Source: Nephrocerus scutellatus (Eukaryota; Arthropoda; Insecta; Diptera; Pipunculidae). Taken from it: DNA of 64,000 nt. The notes beneath the pieces are model-generated. The model was not told the origin of the DNA and ran no database searches. It was given only the letters and a program-made list of their open reading frames with translations. Within the stretch, counting starts at the first letter, position 1, and each line of letters starts with the position of its first letter. The stretch lies in NCBI GenBank assembly GCA_947095585.1, contig OX352765.1:26256254-26320253 (forward strand), given 5' to 3'. This document shows positions 33,985 to 44,070 of the stretch, in pieces. The translations under genes were made by a program, and so were the position numbers.

Positions 33985-35105
33985 TAAAACCGGGGTCCGG
34001 TCCTGGCGTCCCGCAAAAGGTCTCTCCTCCGGTCCCGATTTTGTGCCGATGTCATCCAGTTATGCCTTCCTTAACTCTGGGCGTCCTGGTCTACACAATC
34101 CTTTCAATGTAGGCTTGGCCAGCCCCACTGTCGTGTTCCATAAATCTACCGCGAAGGACTTTCCGAGCAGGATCCTCTTTGCTCATGCGCGCTGGGTGTC
34201 CTGCCCACCGAAGCGAACAGAGCTTAATTCTGTTCACGATGTCGACATCCAGTTACGCTCGTAGATCTCATCATTATAGAATCTCCGGAATCGTCCTTCC
34301 TCACATACGGGGCAAACAATTATCCGTAAGAGTTTTCTCTCGAACGCGGCTAAGAGGTCAGAATGCGTTTTGCTAAGCACCAAAGTCTCGGATCCATATG
34401 TAAGTAGTGGTATGACCATTGTCTTATATACCAGCAGCTTGGATGGTATGGAGTTCCTGGATTTGAGGTATCTTGACAGGCTATAGTAGGCTTTGTTGGC
34501 TTTAAGCAACCGAGCGCGTATTTCTGGTTCCATGCTGTTATCGGCTGCTACAGTTGACCCGAGATAGTTGAAGGAGTGCACTACTTCAAATTTGCGCTTC
34601 ACTATTTTAATTGCGGGACCAATAGTGGATCTTCTACTCGCAGACGTGGCCACCATGTACTTTGTTTTGCTCTCATTTATGTGCAGCCCCAGATTTCGTT
34701 CCTGTCCTGTTAGATCTGGATGAAAACTTCCTGTACAGCTCTTGGGTTTCTACCAACGATGCCAATATCGTCTGCGTAAACCAGTATCTGAATGGACTTA
34801 TAGATGATTGTTTCTCTCGCCTTTACGCCAAAGTCACCTCGGTACGTTCCTACCGTCATAAGGTTCGGGTTGTGGCGTCGGTCTATCAACACGTGGTCGA
34901 TCTGGTTGTGAGTGGCTTCATCAGCTCGAGCACATGATGTCTTGCTTGACAGCATAATATATTCTGATTTTTATAAGACACCATTCCCCGTCCACCGCAT
35001 CTCCTTGATTGCTATTATGTTAGCATTATATTTGGACGGAATACCGGCTAGCTGTTGTGCAGCTCAAGCTCTATAAAGTAAGCGTACTTTATAGCTCTTA
35101 AATCG
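33985..35105 (-). pseudogene. RTE-like LINE in receptor intron (decayed, 3' part)
   Basis: Reading down the minus strand from 35105 gives the start of endonuclease (SKYNANIIAIKEMRWTG-type text near 35000), then EN C-terminal text (ATHNQIDHVLIDRRHNPNLM). This is joined by an internal deletion near 34845 directly to the catalytic region (IQILVYADDIGIVGR, ORF 34710-34955) and the C-terminal part (ORF 34234-34656: FEVVHSFNYLGSTV, LTYGSETLVLSKTHSDLLAA). A conserved 3' tail reaches about 33985. It differs from the 18.7-21.7-kb copy in retaining YADD. Its 5' end continues at 37353, beyond the inserted TG...CA block. Confidence 0.8.
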
Positions 35106-35895
35106 TGTAAGGAAGATTTTGGGCGCTCCCAAAATCACCCATACAATACAGTGTCAACCAACCAACCACCACAACACATCTCAGCGGACCAGGTTCCACC
35201 CTAAATACATTTTTATATATTTAATACATTTCATGAATTTGAATTTGAAATAAAATAAATCTGAAAATTAAATGCCTTAAATTAGAACACTCACTATTAG
35301 GAACTCACGATTAGAACAAATAATTATAGAATACTTAGAAAGAATATCGGAAATATTCTCGAATAAATTTATTATGTAATACTCACGATTATTTTAAAGA
35401 TTAGAAATAAGCACCCTGTAGAGTAAGAAAAATTGTAACGGGCTTTACTCCATAGCACTGCGCCGACAATTGCAAAGCAATACTCATGGCAACACACAGC
35501 GGTAAATTGAATATTTACGCGAGTGAATGCCAACGAGTAACACGAGAAAACAAAACATTAGAAAGAAAACAAAACATTAGAAAACAACAACATAGAACAA
35601 GAACAACAACACGGTGCTTGGGTCTAGCATGCAGGAGGATGAACACACATTACGAACGCGGACATTGACACACACAGTACACACATGGGTATCAGCATGG
35701 CATGCACGCTGCAAGCAGGCAAGTGCAGTATGCATGCGCATACATACGGCGGGGACAAGGGCATGGCGCATGGCATCACATTGCATACAGACAGAGACAA
35801 TGTGTATGCGCATGGCAACGGCAGGGACAAACGAACATGGAATGACGAACACACATGAAATTATTTCAATGCATGCTGGACCAAAGTACCGTTAG

Positions 35896-35907
35896 TTAAG
35901 TATAAAA
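35896..35907 (+). promoter_or_regulatory. TATA-like box in the TG...CA block
   Basis: AAGTATAAAAGA, a good match to a metazoan TATA box. If the block is an LTR, transcription would start roughly 25-35 bp downstream and run through the hairpin array. Inferred from sequence only. Confidence 0.4.
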
Positions 35908-36008
35908 GAAGACTGCTGACCGGTCAAAGGGAGAGTTTGTGGTGAACCATCGCACGGTGCAGAGCGGGTAAGTGGCCTTGTTTTTAGTCTTATTCTAGTT
36001 AGTTATAC

Positions 36009-37040
36009 ATATCTTACAGCTTCCCCCCACCCGTGGTAAGGGGTTGTAAGATATTATCTTTAGGTTATATATAATTTGTAGCTTCCCCCCACCCGTGGTA
36101 AGGGGTTACAAAATTATTAGCGCAGGAATATAGTTTTTCTACGGTTTGTAGCTCCCCCCACCCGTGGTAAGGGGTTACAAACCATCAATATTATATTCAC
36201 TTGTAGCTTGGCAGAGGTTATACCTCTCCACAGTTGGTGGCTCAGTTTTTTTTGTTTCAGGTTTAGCTTTTTCTACGGTTTGTAGCTTCCCCCCACCCGT
36301 GGTAAGGGGTTACAAACCATCAATATTATATTCACTTGTAGCTTGGCAGAGGTTATACCTCTCCGCAGTTGGTGGCTCAGTTTTTGTTTCAGGTTTAGCT
36401 TTTTCTACGGTTTGTAGCTTCCCCCCACCCGTGGTAAGGGGTTACAAACCATCAATATTATATTCACTTGTAGCTTGGCAGAGGTTATACCTCTCCGCAG
36501 TTGTTGGATCAGTTATTTTTAGACGTAGCCATATATACATAGCTTGTAGCTTCCCCCCACCCGTGGTAAGGGGTTACAGGTTATTATTCCTAGGTATTAT
36601 CCATAAGTTATATATGATTTGTAGCTTCTACCACCCGTGGTAAAAGGTTGCAAGTTATTAGAAATAAGGGCTAGGTTCTCCTTTTCTTTATACTTATACG
36701 GTTTGTTACTTTCCCCCCCACCCGTGGTAAGGGGTTGCAAACCATATATTTCGCTCATAGTTTGGCAGAGGTTATACCTCTCCACAGTTGGTGGATCAGT
36801 TGTATTCCAGATTTAGCTCTTTCTACGGTTTGTAGCTTCCCCCCACCCGTGGTAAGGAGTTACAAACCATCAATATTATATTCACTTGTAGCTTGGCAGA
36901 GGTTATACCTCTCCACAGTTGGTGGCTCAGTTTTGTTTCAGGTTTACCTTTTTCTACGGTTTGTAGCTTCCCCCCCACCCGTGGTAAGGGGTTACAAACC
37001 ATCAATATTATATTCACTTGTAGCTTGGCAGAGGTTATAC
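36009..37040. repeat. Tandem array of covarying GC-rich hairpins
   Basis: Ten copies of a hairpin module. The core is a C-run, then CCACCCGTGG, then TAAGGGG, and it is enclosed by complementary arms. Arms differ between copies yet remain paired: ATATCTTACA/TGTAAGATAT at 36009 and 36045, ATAATTTGTA with TACAAAATTAT at 36070-36116, GGTTTGTA/TACAAACC at 36143, 36277, 36409, 36827 and 36958, GGTTTG/CAAACC at 36700. The copies at 36541 and 36617 are looser. Five or six longer units of roughly 130 bp also carry a second small palindrome, AGAGGTTATACCTCT (first at about 36213), and CATCAATATTATATTCACTT. Open frames of up to 159 codons cross the array but are simply repeat translations. Confidence 0.9.
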
Positions 37041-37216
37041 CTCTCCGCAGTTGTTGGACAGGGTAACATTTATAGTAGTAAGCCCCATCCCACGCAACGC
37101 ACCATGCGAATGACGAGACCAACTCCCGCGTCAGAGTGAGTAAACTATACTAAGCCCATAACTCGTGAGTACGTAAGTAAGAAATTGTACCTTTATATAA
37201 AGTTGATTATTGTAAT

Positions 37217-37228
37217 TTAATAATTGCG
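37217..37228 (+). terminator. Poly(A) signal candidate
   Basis: TTTAATAAAAGA near the right end of the TG...CA block, followed by a T-rich stretch. The position suits an LTR R/U5 poly(A) site. Confidence 0.4.
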
Positions 37229-37352
37229 ATTTAATAAAAGATTTGTCTTTATAACTTAACTTTAATTTTGTTGACTTAACTTAAGAAATTTTCTGTAACG
37301 AACCGCTGGATCCGCTGAGCTTACCTCAGCCTAAGAAACTTCGTTACAATCG

Positions 37353-37510
37353 TTTAGCCGTTTTTGTTGCCGTGGTCATCGTCGTTCATCAGTGTATCCG
37401 AGGCTGACTTTGAGCTCCGTAATGAAGGTTTTTTACGGGCGAGGTTATTGGCCTCGCTCCAACCTTACTTTGAAGCGACTAACCCTATCATTCAGCTTTT
37501 CCTGTATTTA
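37353..37510 (-). pseudogene. RTE-like LINE 5' segment, continued after the insertion
   Basis: Aligns with 21510-21665 (TTTAGCCGTTTT, TTGCCGTGGTC, CGTTCATCAGTGTAT, TTTTACGGGCGAGGTTATTG, TTTTCCTGTA). It resumes precisely where the left fragment stopped at 35105, apart from the duplicated ATCG. Confidence 0.75.
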
Positions 37511-37524
37511 AACTCTATTTCCTG

Positions 37525-37711
37525 TGTTTGGGGACTTTGCGTGGACTTTGCAATTCACAAATTAAATGAACATGGAGTAAGACATCACTCACTCCCGCTC
37601 AAAGTCGAGTTATCTTGGAACGATTTGGAAGAAAATGCACTCCCAGTAGTTTTTTCCAATAGCAATGTTTCTATCACACTATCTCTTGAAGAAGCTGCAG
37701 TTAAAATTTAA
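37525..37711 (+). other. Unidentified ORF tail
   Basis: The last ~60 codons of the ORF 37364-37711 look protein-like (FAIHKLNEHGVRHHSLPLKV, ELSWNDLEENALPVVFSNSN, LSLEEAAVKI, stop) and differ from the transposon text before them. I do not recognise the family. It could be an exon, a retrocopy relic or chance. No splice partner was found. Confidence 0.25.
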
Positions 37712-38480
37712 AAAGAAAACATCAAAATACCAGACATAGACAAATTATCAGCATAAAGCGCCGGAATGGTTACAAATTCACCCAGCAATACAACAGCTTA
37801 CTCAACATGAATGCCGCACATCCGGAATCATAACAAAACGCAACAAAGTATTTTTATGACCTAGCTCAATAAGTATTTATGTAGAAACTTACGACCTAGA
37901 TCAATAAGGCGCACCAAGTATTTTACACATTTATTCATTCTTTGTTACTCAATTAAGTACCTATAATACCTACTACCCTACTTTAAGTGTTGTTTCCCGA
38001 TTTATTCATTTGCCAGTCAAGCATATTATTCTTAATTGTTTCCTGATTGCTGATCGAACATAACATTGTATTTAATTGCTGTATACTAAAAAGCTAAAGA
38101 AGCTAATATTTTTTCCTACTCTCGATATAGTCACAGTACATAACTCGCGTACACTCCCAAGACTGCACGATACGTGAGATACAAATAATACCAAGGATTG
38201 TTGGAAGAATGCTGTTAACTTATGTTATTCCTTTGCAATAACTGACGATACACTGCTAAACACCATACAGAAAGTACTTGTTTTCACCATCCTAACTCAA
38301 TAATCGAATAAAAAATAAAAAAATATATTTAATAACCGGTGTTTTGCACAATTTTCAACGATCAAAAATATTTTTTAACAAAAAAATTATAAAATTAAAT
38401 TAAATATCCAGTTGTTAAATATAATTTTTTATTTAAAAACAAAGAAAAGTCTATATTTCAGCCATTAATTTATCACTAAA
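37712..38480. other. Intronic AT-rich stretch, no recognised feature
   Basis: Only short ORFs and A/T tracts. Confidence 0.4.
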
Positions 38481-38499
38481 ATAAAATAAAGTCTTTAAA

Positions 38500-38722
38500 T
38501 ATATATATATTTGCATTATATTATCTGTGCTCGTAGGGTGATGCAGCAAACTAACATCGATGCTCCAAATGGAAGTCGATTGGTTGTGATGGTGGTTTTT
38601 TGGAGAGGGTTGGTTGGGTGGTTTTCGTCGATCGGGGAGGGACGTTGGTCAGAGTATTGGAGGGGACGATGTCATTGTCGAATCAATATTTTTCCGACCG
38701 GGCAACGCCGGATGCTCAAATA
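38500..38722 (+). mobile_element. Helitron-like 3' fragment
   Basis: The G/T-rich body (TGATGGTGGTTTTTTGGAGA, GGTTGGGTGGTTTTCG) ends in the hairpin CCGGGCAACGCCGG, then CTCAAATAG|T, a degenerate CTAG|T terminus. It is related to the 3' part of the 9.4, 10.5 and 45-kb elements. The 5' end is not clear. Confidence 0.5.
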
Positions 38723-38724
38723 GT

Positions 38725-39149
38725 TTATTATGAATCTAGATTTAAATTTCATCGTTTTATATATTTAGTCTCAAAACAAACTTTTTGAATACAAATTGTT
38801 CTCCTTGTCAACACACGATGTAAGACAACAGTACTGGAAAAAAGGTATTCCCATCGGCCATATTGTCTATGGTTCGCTTTCTCTTCTTTCACTTAGATAT
38901 ATTTTATGTATTCGCTTGGGGTTTTATGATAATCAAATTGCATTATATTAACCGCAACAGGGTAATTGTCGTTAAATTGTGTAACTTAACGTTTTGACAG
39001 TCGTTAGATTTTTGTAATAGGTTAGTTGCTCTAATTTGTTTTAGTACGAAAAAAGGGAAAATTAACGTAAACAATCGAGTTTCTATTTCAAATATTAATA
39101 TGCTTCATAATGATTTTTCCTTATAACACGATAAAATAACAAACATTTT
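38725..39149. other. Intronic stretch, no recognised feature
   Basis: No domain or repeat recognised between the Helitron-like fragment and the Jockey-like LINE. Confidence 0.35.
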
Positions 39150-42100
39150 TTATCTCACTGGGAGAAATCCGTTCAGTCCAGACGGATACAATATCCACAG
39201 GGTCGACAAAGGCAGTGGACGCTCTGGGACGGCGGTCCTTATCAGGAACACTATGGCAGGCGAAAAGGTGCAAATCAGTGGTCTACGTAGCATGGAAGCA
39301 ACAGCTGTCAGCATTTAAGTCAACGAAGTGGAGACCTTGCTGGTGATATCGGTGTACAATCACTGTAACGCAACGAGGGAAGACATCCAACGGGATTTGC
39401 AAACTGTCTGCAACACCTCCTCTAGACACACATACTGTGTTGTTGGAGGTGATTTTAATGCTAGACATACTCGATGGCAGGACGAAGTGTGCAATCACAA
39501 AGGAAGGGCCATTACAGACTGGATGGACTCAAATCCGCATCAGCACACGATGGCTATAGTTTCACAGCCCCGGAAGACGTACCATCGGACACCGTCAACT
39601 CTGGATTTCTTTCTGGCAACCACAAATTTCTTAAATATTCTCCCAGAATTAAGAAATTATTCCTGCTTGGCGCATGATAGCGACTCGGATCATATGGCCA
39701 TAGAGCTTCGAGTGAGGCTGAGCCAGCGAATTGTGCAAGTCACCCCAACACCTGAACTTCACATCAACTTTAAGAAAATAAACTGGAACCGGTTTAGATC
39801 AGAAGTTGAAGCTGAACTTCCTATTCCAGCGGCTTGCAGAAATCTGGAGAATACAGAAATTGATGATGCTATCAGAAATTTTGAGATTACAGTGAATTCA
39901 GCCATTAATCGGCAGAAAACAATTCGCACTAGCAGGGATCGCTTCCAACACTTGCCTGAGCATATACAGGCCATATATGCTCACAAGCAACGGCTTAGGA
40001 AACGCCTTCAGAGAATCTTCAATAGGACACTTAACACAGTCAACGACGAATACCTGTCTGTACTTTCGCAACTGCGTTGTACAGTTAACATGTGTCGTCA
40101 AGCTGTGCGGAGGTTTCAGGAAGATGAACTGACCAAACGGCTCCAGGACATCAAACCAGGCCCTGATGCTTTTAGGAAGCTGAACTCTCTGGTTGGAAAG
40201 CGTATTTCCATTCCAGAGATTATCACCATTGAAGATCGAACAGTATCCAGCGCTACTGAGAAAGCGGAAGCCTTTGCCTGCCATTTTGAAAGTAGCTTTA
40301 CGGACCGACCACCAACGCATCTTCCAGATTTCTTGGAAGAGGTTGAAAGTCTTGTGGAAGACACCACTTCTCCAGGAAATACTATAGTGCAGTTCAGTGA
40401 AGAAAATCGCGCCAACGCACCCGTAGACGTCGATATGTTTACCGGAACAGCTGTTGTCAATGATTTGATTATGAGTGGAAACTCAAAAAAATCATCAGGC
40501 ACAGATGGGATTTCTAACTTTTTGCTTAAAAAGTTACCGGGTATGGCAATTTTGATGTTAACCATCATTTTCAACAATGGCTACTTTCCGGACAACTGGA
40601 AGGTCGCCAAGGTAGTACCAGTACCCAAGAAAACTGACCGCTCCAGCGTAACTGTAAAGAACAGTAAAGTATTGGAATCATTGATCCGTAAAAAGATCAA
40701 TACGTTTTGTACGGAAAGAAATCTTATTCCTTCCTTTCAGTACGGTTTCCGAGAGAAGCACTCTACGCTGCACCCTCTGCTGAAGCTTCACAGTGACGTC
40801 ACTAAAGGACTGAACGTCAAAAGTAGTACAGTGGCCTGTTTGCTAGACATCGAAAAAGCTTTCGATAGTGTCTGGATAAACGGGCTACTGTACAAGCTTA
40901 TTAGTTTTGGTTTCCCCAATTATATTGTAAAAATAATTAAAAATTTTCTTTTTAACAGGGTCTTCTTTGTACAGGTGTACGACCGCCCATCGACAAGGAA
41001 AAGGATCAAAGCCGGAGTTCCTCAAGGTTCCAGACTTGGACCAGTCCTGTATAGCATCTTCACGGCGGATCAACCTACAAATACAGCCGGAACAAGGACT
41101 ATGCTCTTCGCGGATGACTCCATAACGTATGCAGTTTCCCGCTCTCCCGAGATAGCTGCCCAAAGAGTGGAGGAACACCTCATCTTTGGGACAACTACCT
41201 GAAGTGGGGACTAAAGATCAACGCCAATAAAACGGAACTCATCTGCTTCCGAGTACCAGCAACCGAAACAAGGATAAGAAAAATCGCAAGCCGGTGCAGA
41301 GCCTTAAAAATCACCCTTCCGGATAACACAATTATAAACACCAAGTCAGAGACTAAGTACCTGGGAATCAACTTTACTGAGAGGCTCAAGTTTAACTCTC
41401 ACATCGACAAAACAATGAAAAAAGCGAACTACGCTCTTCATTTGGTGCACCCGCTACTTAAAAGACGAAACGGTCTGTCTAACAACACCAGGCTGCTTAT
41501 CTACAAGCAACTCATCAGGCCAGTGATAACCTATGGCTACCCCATATGGTTCACCGTCTCACCAACAACGATGAAGAAGATCTCCCTATTTGAAGGATCT
41601 GTACAGGACTCTGGAGGGTGACAAACAGCTATAAGCTTGTGTCGACTACAAAACTATACGAAGCAGCAGGTCTGCTGCCAATAACTGACCACTTGTTCTG
41701 AATGGCGAGGAAATTCGTCGACGTATTGGAAACACATCCAAGTCCTGAGATGCAAGGACTGCGAATCGAGGAAATCGAGCCAACTCTCCGGTACATACAC
41801 ATAAGAGGATTCACTGATGCTAGATTCGATGACATCTTTAACAATCAAGACGTCTCCTGCTACGAGAAGGCGGGCAACCAATATTACAGAGGCTGAAGTT
41901 CGCCCTGTTTATACGCCGCTTAATATTTCATTTTTATTTTATTTTAAAATTATTGTTTAAAATTTAATTACCTTAAAAATAAACATGTAGTAGATTAAGT
42001 AGTAAAAAATATTGTTTAAAAATAAACAATACCAAAAAAAGACAATGTAAATACGTCGGGCCCCTATTGTTGAGCCGACACATATTAATATTAGTTATAA

Positions 42101-42170
42101 GTTTAGTTGTAAATCAAAATTGTAAATTACTTTATTGTTTAATAAAAATATCTTAATCTTAAACAAACAT
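39150..42170 (+). mobile_element. Jockey-like LINE, antisense in receptor intron 1
   Basis: A 5'-truncated non-LTR element running from a partial endonuclease at about 39160 to an AT-rich 3' end with AATAAAAATATC near 42140. It encodes endonuclease and reverse transcriptase and lies opposite to the receptor transcript. No target duplication could be set because the exact ends are blurred by A/T tracts. Confidence 0.7.
39160..41896 (+). pseudogene. Jockey-like LINE ORF2: endonuclease-reverse transcriptase (broken)
   Basis: The APE-type endonuclease is 5'-truncated. It shows SPDGYNIHRVDKGSGRSGTA, a stop codon at about 39318, then the long ORF 39328-41202 with VVGGDFNARHTRW, PSTLDFFLATT and DSDSDHMAIEL (catalytic GDFNA and SDH motifs). 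RT follows: GTDGISNFLLKKLP, VAKVVPVPKK, FREKHSTLHPLLKLH, LLDIEKAFDSVW, AGVPQGSRLGPVLY and MLFADDSITYAVS (FADD). The stretch after VPKK jumps to SKVLESLIRKK, so the usual SYRPISLL block appears deleted in frame. A frameshift near 41190 moves to WGLKINANKTELICFRVP, and further breaks near 41600 and 41700 precede the tail YIHIRGFTDARFDDIF. It is non-functional but of moderate age. Confidence 0.8.
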
Positions 42171-42382
42171 TTTTTAAAAACCTCCTCCAAGATAAAACAG
42201 ATGCTTTCTTCATATACTCCAAACCAGTAGATTTGGATTGCAGGTAATTGCAGAAAAATCTTGAATAATAAACTAGGTTTTAAATAAAATAAGTCATCTT
42301 GTATTTCTTTTCATAATAAATACGATAAACATTTATGCATCAACCCAACCCAATATGTACATTTATGTGTCCATGAGCTCAC

Positions 42383-42450
42383 CTTGTATGAAAATCATCC
42401 AATCCTTGACCACAGTATAATGGTTCCGATTGATTAGCTCCCATCGTCAT
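42383..42450 (-). CDS. Myosuppressin-receptor-type GPCR, coding exon 1 (N-terminus)
   Basis: Encodes residues 1-22 plus two bases of codon 23: MTMGANQSEPLYCGQGLDDF followed by HT and AG|, which joins C from exon 2 to make Ser. The extracellular N-terminus LYCGxGxDxFHT is, from memory, like that of dipteran myosuppressin receptors, and has an NQS glycosylation sequon. The donor is AAG|GTGAGC. Phase fits exactly (68+1001+221 = 1290 nt). Start chosen at 42450: ATG with A at -3, and a second in-frame ATG two codons on also has good context (A at -3, G at +4). The exon begins after acceptor TTTTGCAG at 42511-42510, so 42451-42509 is 5' UTR and a further upstream exon must exist outside the recognised part. 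Confidence 0.88.
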
Positions 42451-42491
42451 TCTGTTTCTATTGGGATCAGTTTTTGAGTTGAATTCTTCAT
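42447..42491 (-). promoter_or_regulatory. Upstream ORF overlapping the receptor start (ATGA)
   Basis: A 14-codon uORF (MKNSTQKLIPIETE, stop) starts at 42491 in weak context (T at -3). Its TGA stop shares two bases with the receptor ATG in the sequence GAATGACGATG. Such geometry can lower main-ORF translation or permit reinitiation. The effect is inferred. Confidence 0.6.
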
Positions 42492-42509
42492 GAATCTAGA
42501 AATCGATGG
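42451..42509 (-). other. 5' UTR part of receptor exon 1
   Basis: From acceptor CTTTTTATTTTGCAG| to the start codon. It includes the uORF. Confidence 0.75.
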
Positions 42510-43795
42510 CTGCAAAATAAAAAGAAAGCAAAAACCAGTTATTTCTATAAGAAAATATTTGCAGTACAGCTAATAGCAATAATCGTTTTTTTTCTTGAAG
42601 TAATGCAAAACTTCAAATGTTTTATGAATTAGCACTGATATCCTGCTATACCTGAGAGCAGTATTAAAAATATGTGCAACTTTTTTTAATTCTTTGAAAC
42701 GTTCAGAACATACTCGTATTATGGTCATAGCTCAATATGGCAACTTTCTAAAATATCCTAGTGTGTCTTTTGACTTTTGAAACATTCTTCATTTGAATAA
42801 AAAATGTAATTATGATATCTTGGAAAACCTGCTTTATGCTAAATACTTCTGAGCTACAAATATATTTAAATGCCGAAGCTCTGTTTGTAAAGCTGACCTT
42901 TCAATTAATTTTTCTTCTGCGATATTGAGCGAACAGTAAAACCTTCGACGAAACGTATTTTTCCTTTGTTGTTTTGATGATTCACATCCTCCTAGCTAAA
43001 GGTGGCTGTCGCCTCCCGGCCATCAATGTAAAACATAGGCGGAAAGACTACCTCAGTTTCAACGTGCAGTAGCTCCACAAAAGGACCAAGGATTAATAGC
43101 AGTTCAGTTCGATTTCAATAACAGAAAAGAAAAGAATTAAATTCGTGTTTGATAAATGCGCTCAATTAATTTAGCACTGCGGGGGTGCAATCAGTAATCA
43201 TGTCGATGTGTGGTTAAGTATGTTTGCTTCGCAATTATTGTCATTAGCCCTATTTGCTTCATGCCACTACAATTATGGTTATTGACCTGTGAATGACTTG
43301 GCTTGAAACTATTTCTCTCTATCAGTCTTTCTCTGTTTCACTTACGATATCCTTCACATTGTGTACCTTATGAAATGCTGTAATTGCGAATGACGTCAAT
43401 CATTCACATGCATTCTTGATTGCACTTCCAATAATGAATTCACATTTTTTGATTGATCAACACAAAGATAAATGCATTTGTATGATTACATTCGTTCAAA
43501 GGAAGAGAAAAGGAAAAGGAGGGCAGCGTAAAAAATAAGCTTCGAATTTAGTATTTGAAATAGGCACAGATAAATTTAAAATACCACAGGAACTTAAATA
43601 ATAACTCGTTTATAATAATTGGAAATGTTATTCACTGTTAACCTTAGATTGTCTTCGCTGACTAACCCTTTTTGCCGGAGAGGTTTTCTTTCCGGTTTTA
43701 AAGTTTCTAATGGATCTTGAATATAAACTCTTTTCTATAAATTATAGCTACGAGTATGTTAAATTATAACCTGGACAGACATAACAAAATTAGGA
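42510..43795. other. Upstream of receptor coding exon 1; no gene recognised
   Basis: Probably an intron leading to a non-coding first exon. I could not identify the promoter. Only AT-rich sequence and short ORFs are seen. Confidence 0.4.
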
Positions 43796-43999
43796 GAAAA
43801 CAATCGAGTAGAGTTTAACGCTTCCAAAACCAAATGCTGTTTCCTGTCATATAAGCAGATCTTAAATCTAATGATATTGTCCATGAATGGCAGCAGCTTT
43901 ATTGCAATGACCACATATTCACCATCGCCAAATATACTGCGAAATGTTTAGATTTTCTAACCCGGTTCAATAAGTACTTCACTCCCTCCCACGTATGTG
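43796..43999 (+). pseudogene. Jockey-type LINE fragment
   Basis: Reads NRVEFNASKTKCCFLSYKQ, then in a shifted frame a degenerate NDHIF...AKCLDFLTR..KYF text. It is the same family as the remnant split by the copia element at 55.2 kb. Confidence 0.6.
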
Positions 44000-44070
44000 G
44001 AATGCATTGTCAAGCTTTGTCTTTCCACATCAATGCAATCCACAGGCATTATAAAAAAATATACTTTCCA

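Larger units (their letters stand above)
35106..37348 (+). mobile_element. TG...CA block with 4-bp target duplication: putative solo LTR
   Basis: The block starts TGTAAGGAAG and ends CTTCGTTACA, a 9/10 terminal inverted repeat, and is flanked by ATCG on both sides (35102-35105 and 37349-37352). The flanking RTE-like sequence is interrupted exactly here: the uninterrupted relative at about 21510 reads CTTAATTCGTTTAGCC. Inside are a TATA-like GTATAAAAG at about 35898, a possible donor GCGGGTAAGT near 35966, the hairpin array at 36009-37040 and AATAAAAG near 37221. TG..CA ends, TSD, promoter and poly(A) signals fit a solo LTR of a gypsy-like element, although 2243 bp is long. No retrotransposon ORF is present. 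An unrelated kind of insertion cannot be ruled out. Confidence 0.6.
33703..42382 (-). other. Receptor intron 1 (8680 bp)
   Basis: Bounded by donor AAG|GTGAGC (42383/42382) and acceptor GTTGCAG (33704-33703). It carries an RTE-like LINE in sense orientation split by a 2.24-kb TG...CA block, a Helitron-like fragment, and an antisense Jockey-like LINE. Host-gene transcription would run through all of them. Confidence 0.85.

Noticed and set aside
35577..35895. Overlapping ORFs of 76-93 codons on both strands
   Set aside because: They arise from a CATGCG/ACACAT-rich stretch lacking stops in several frames. No domain or splice signal.
36164..36643. 159-codon ORF with internal amino-acid repeats
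   Set aside because: It is a translation of the hairpin array. Frames on both strands are open for the same reason and no start, splice or domain supports coding.
36009..37040. CRISPR-like array of repeats
   Set aside because: The regular repeats with palindromes recall CRISPR, but units vary in length, spacers are themselves repeated, and the context is an insect transposon.
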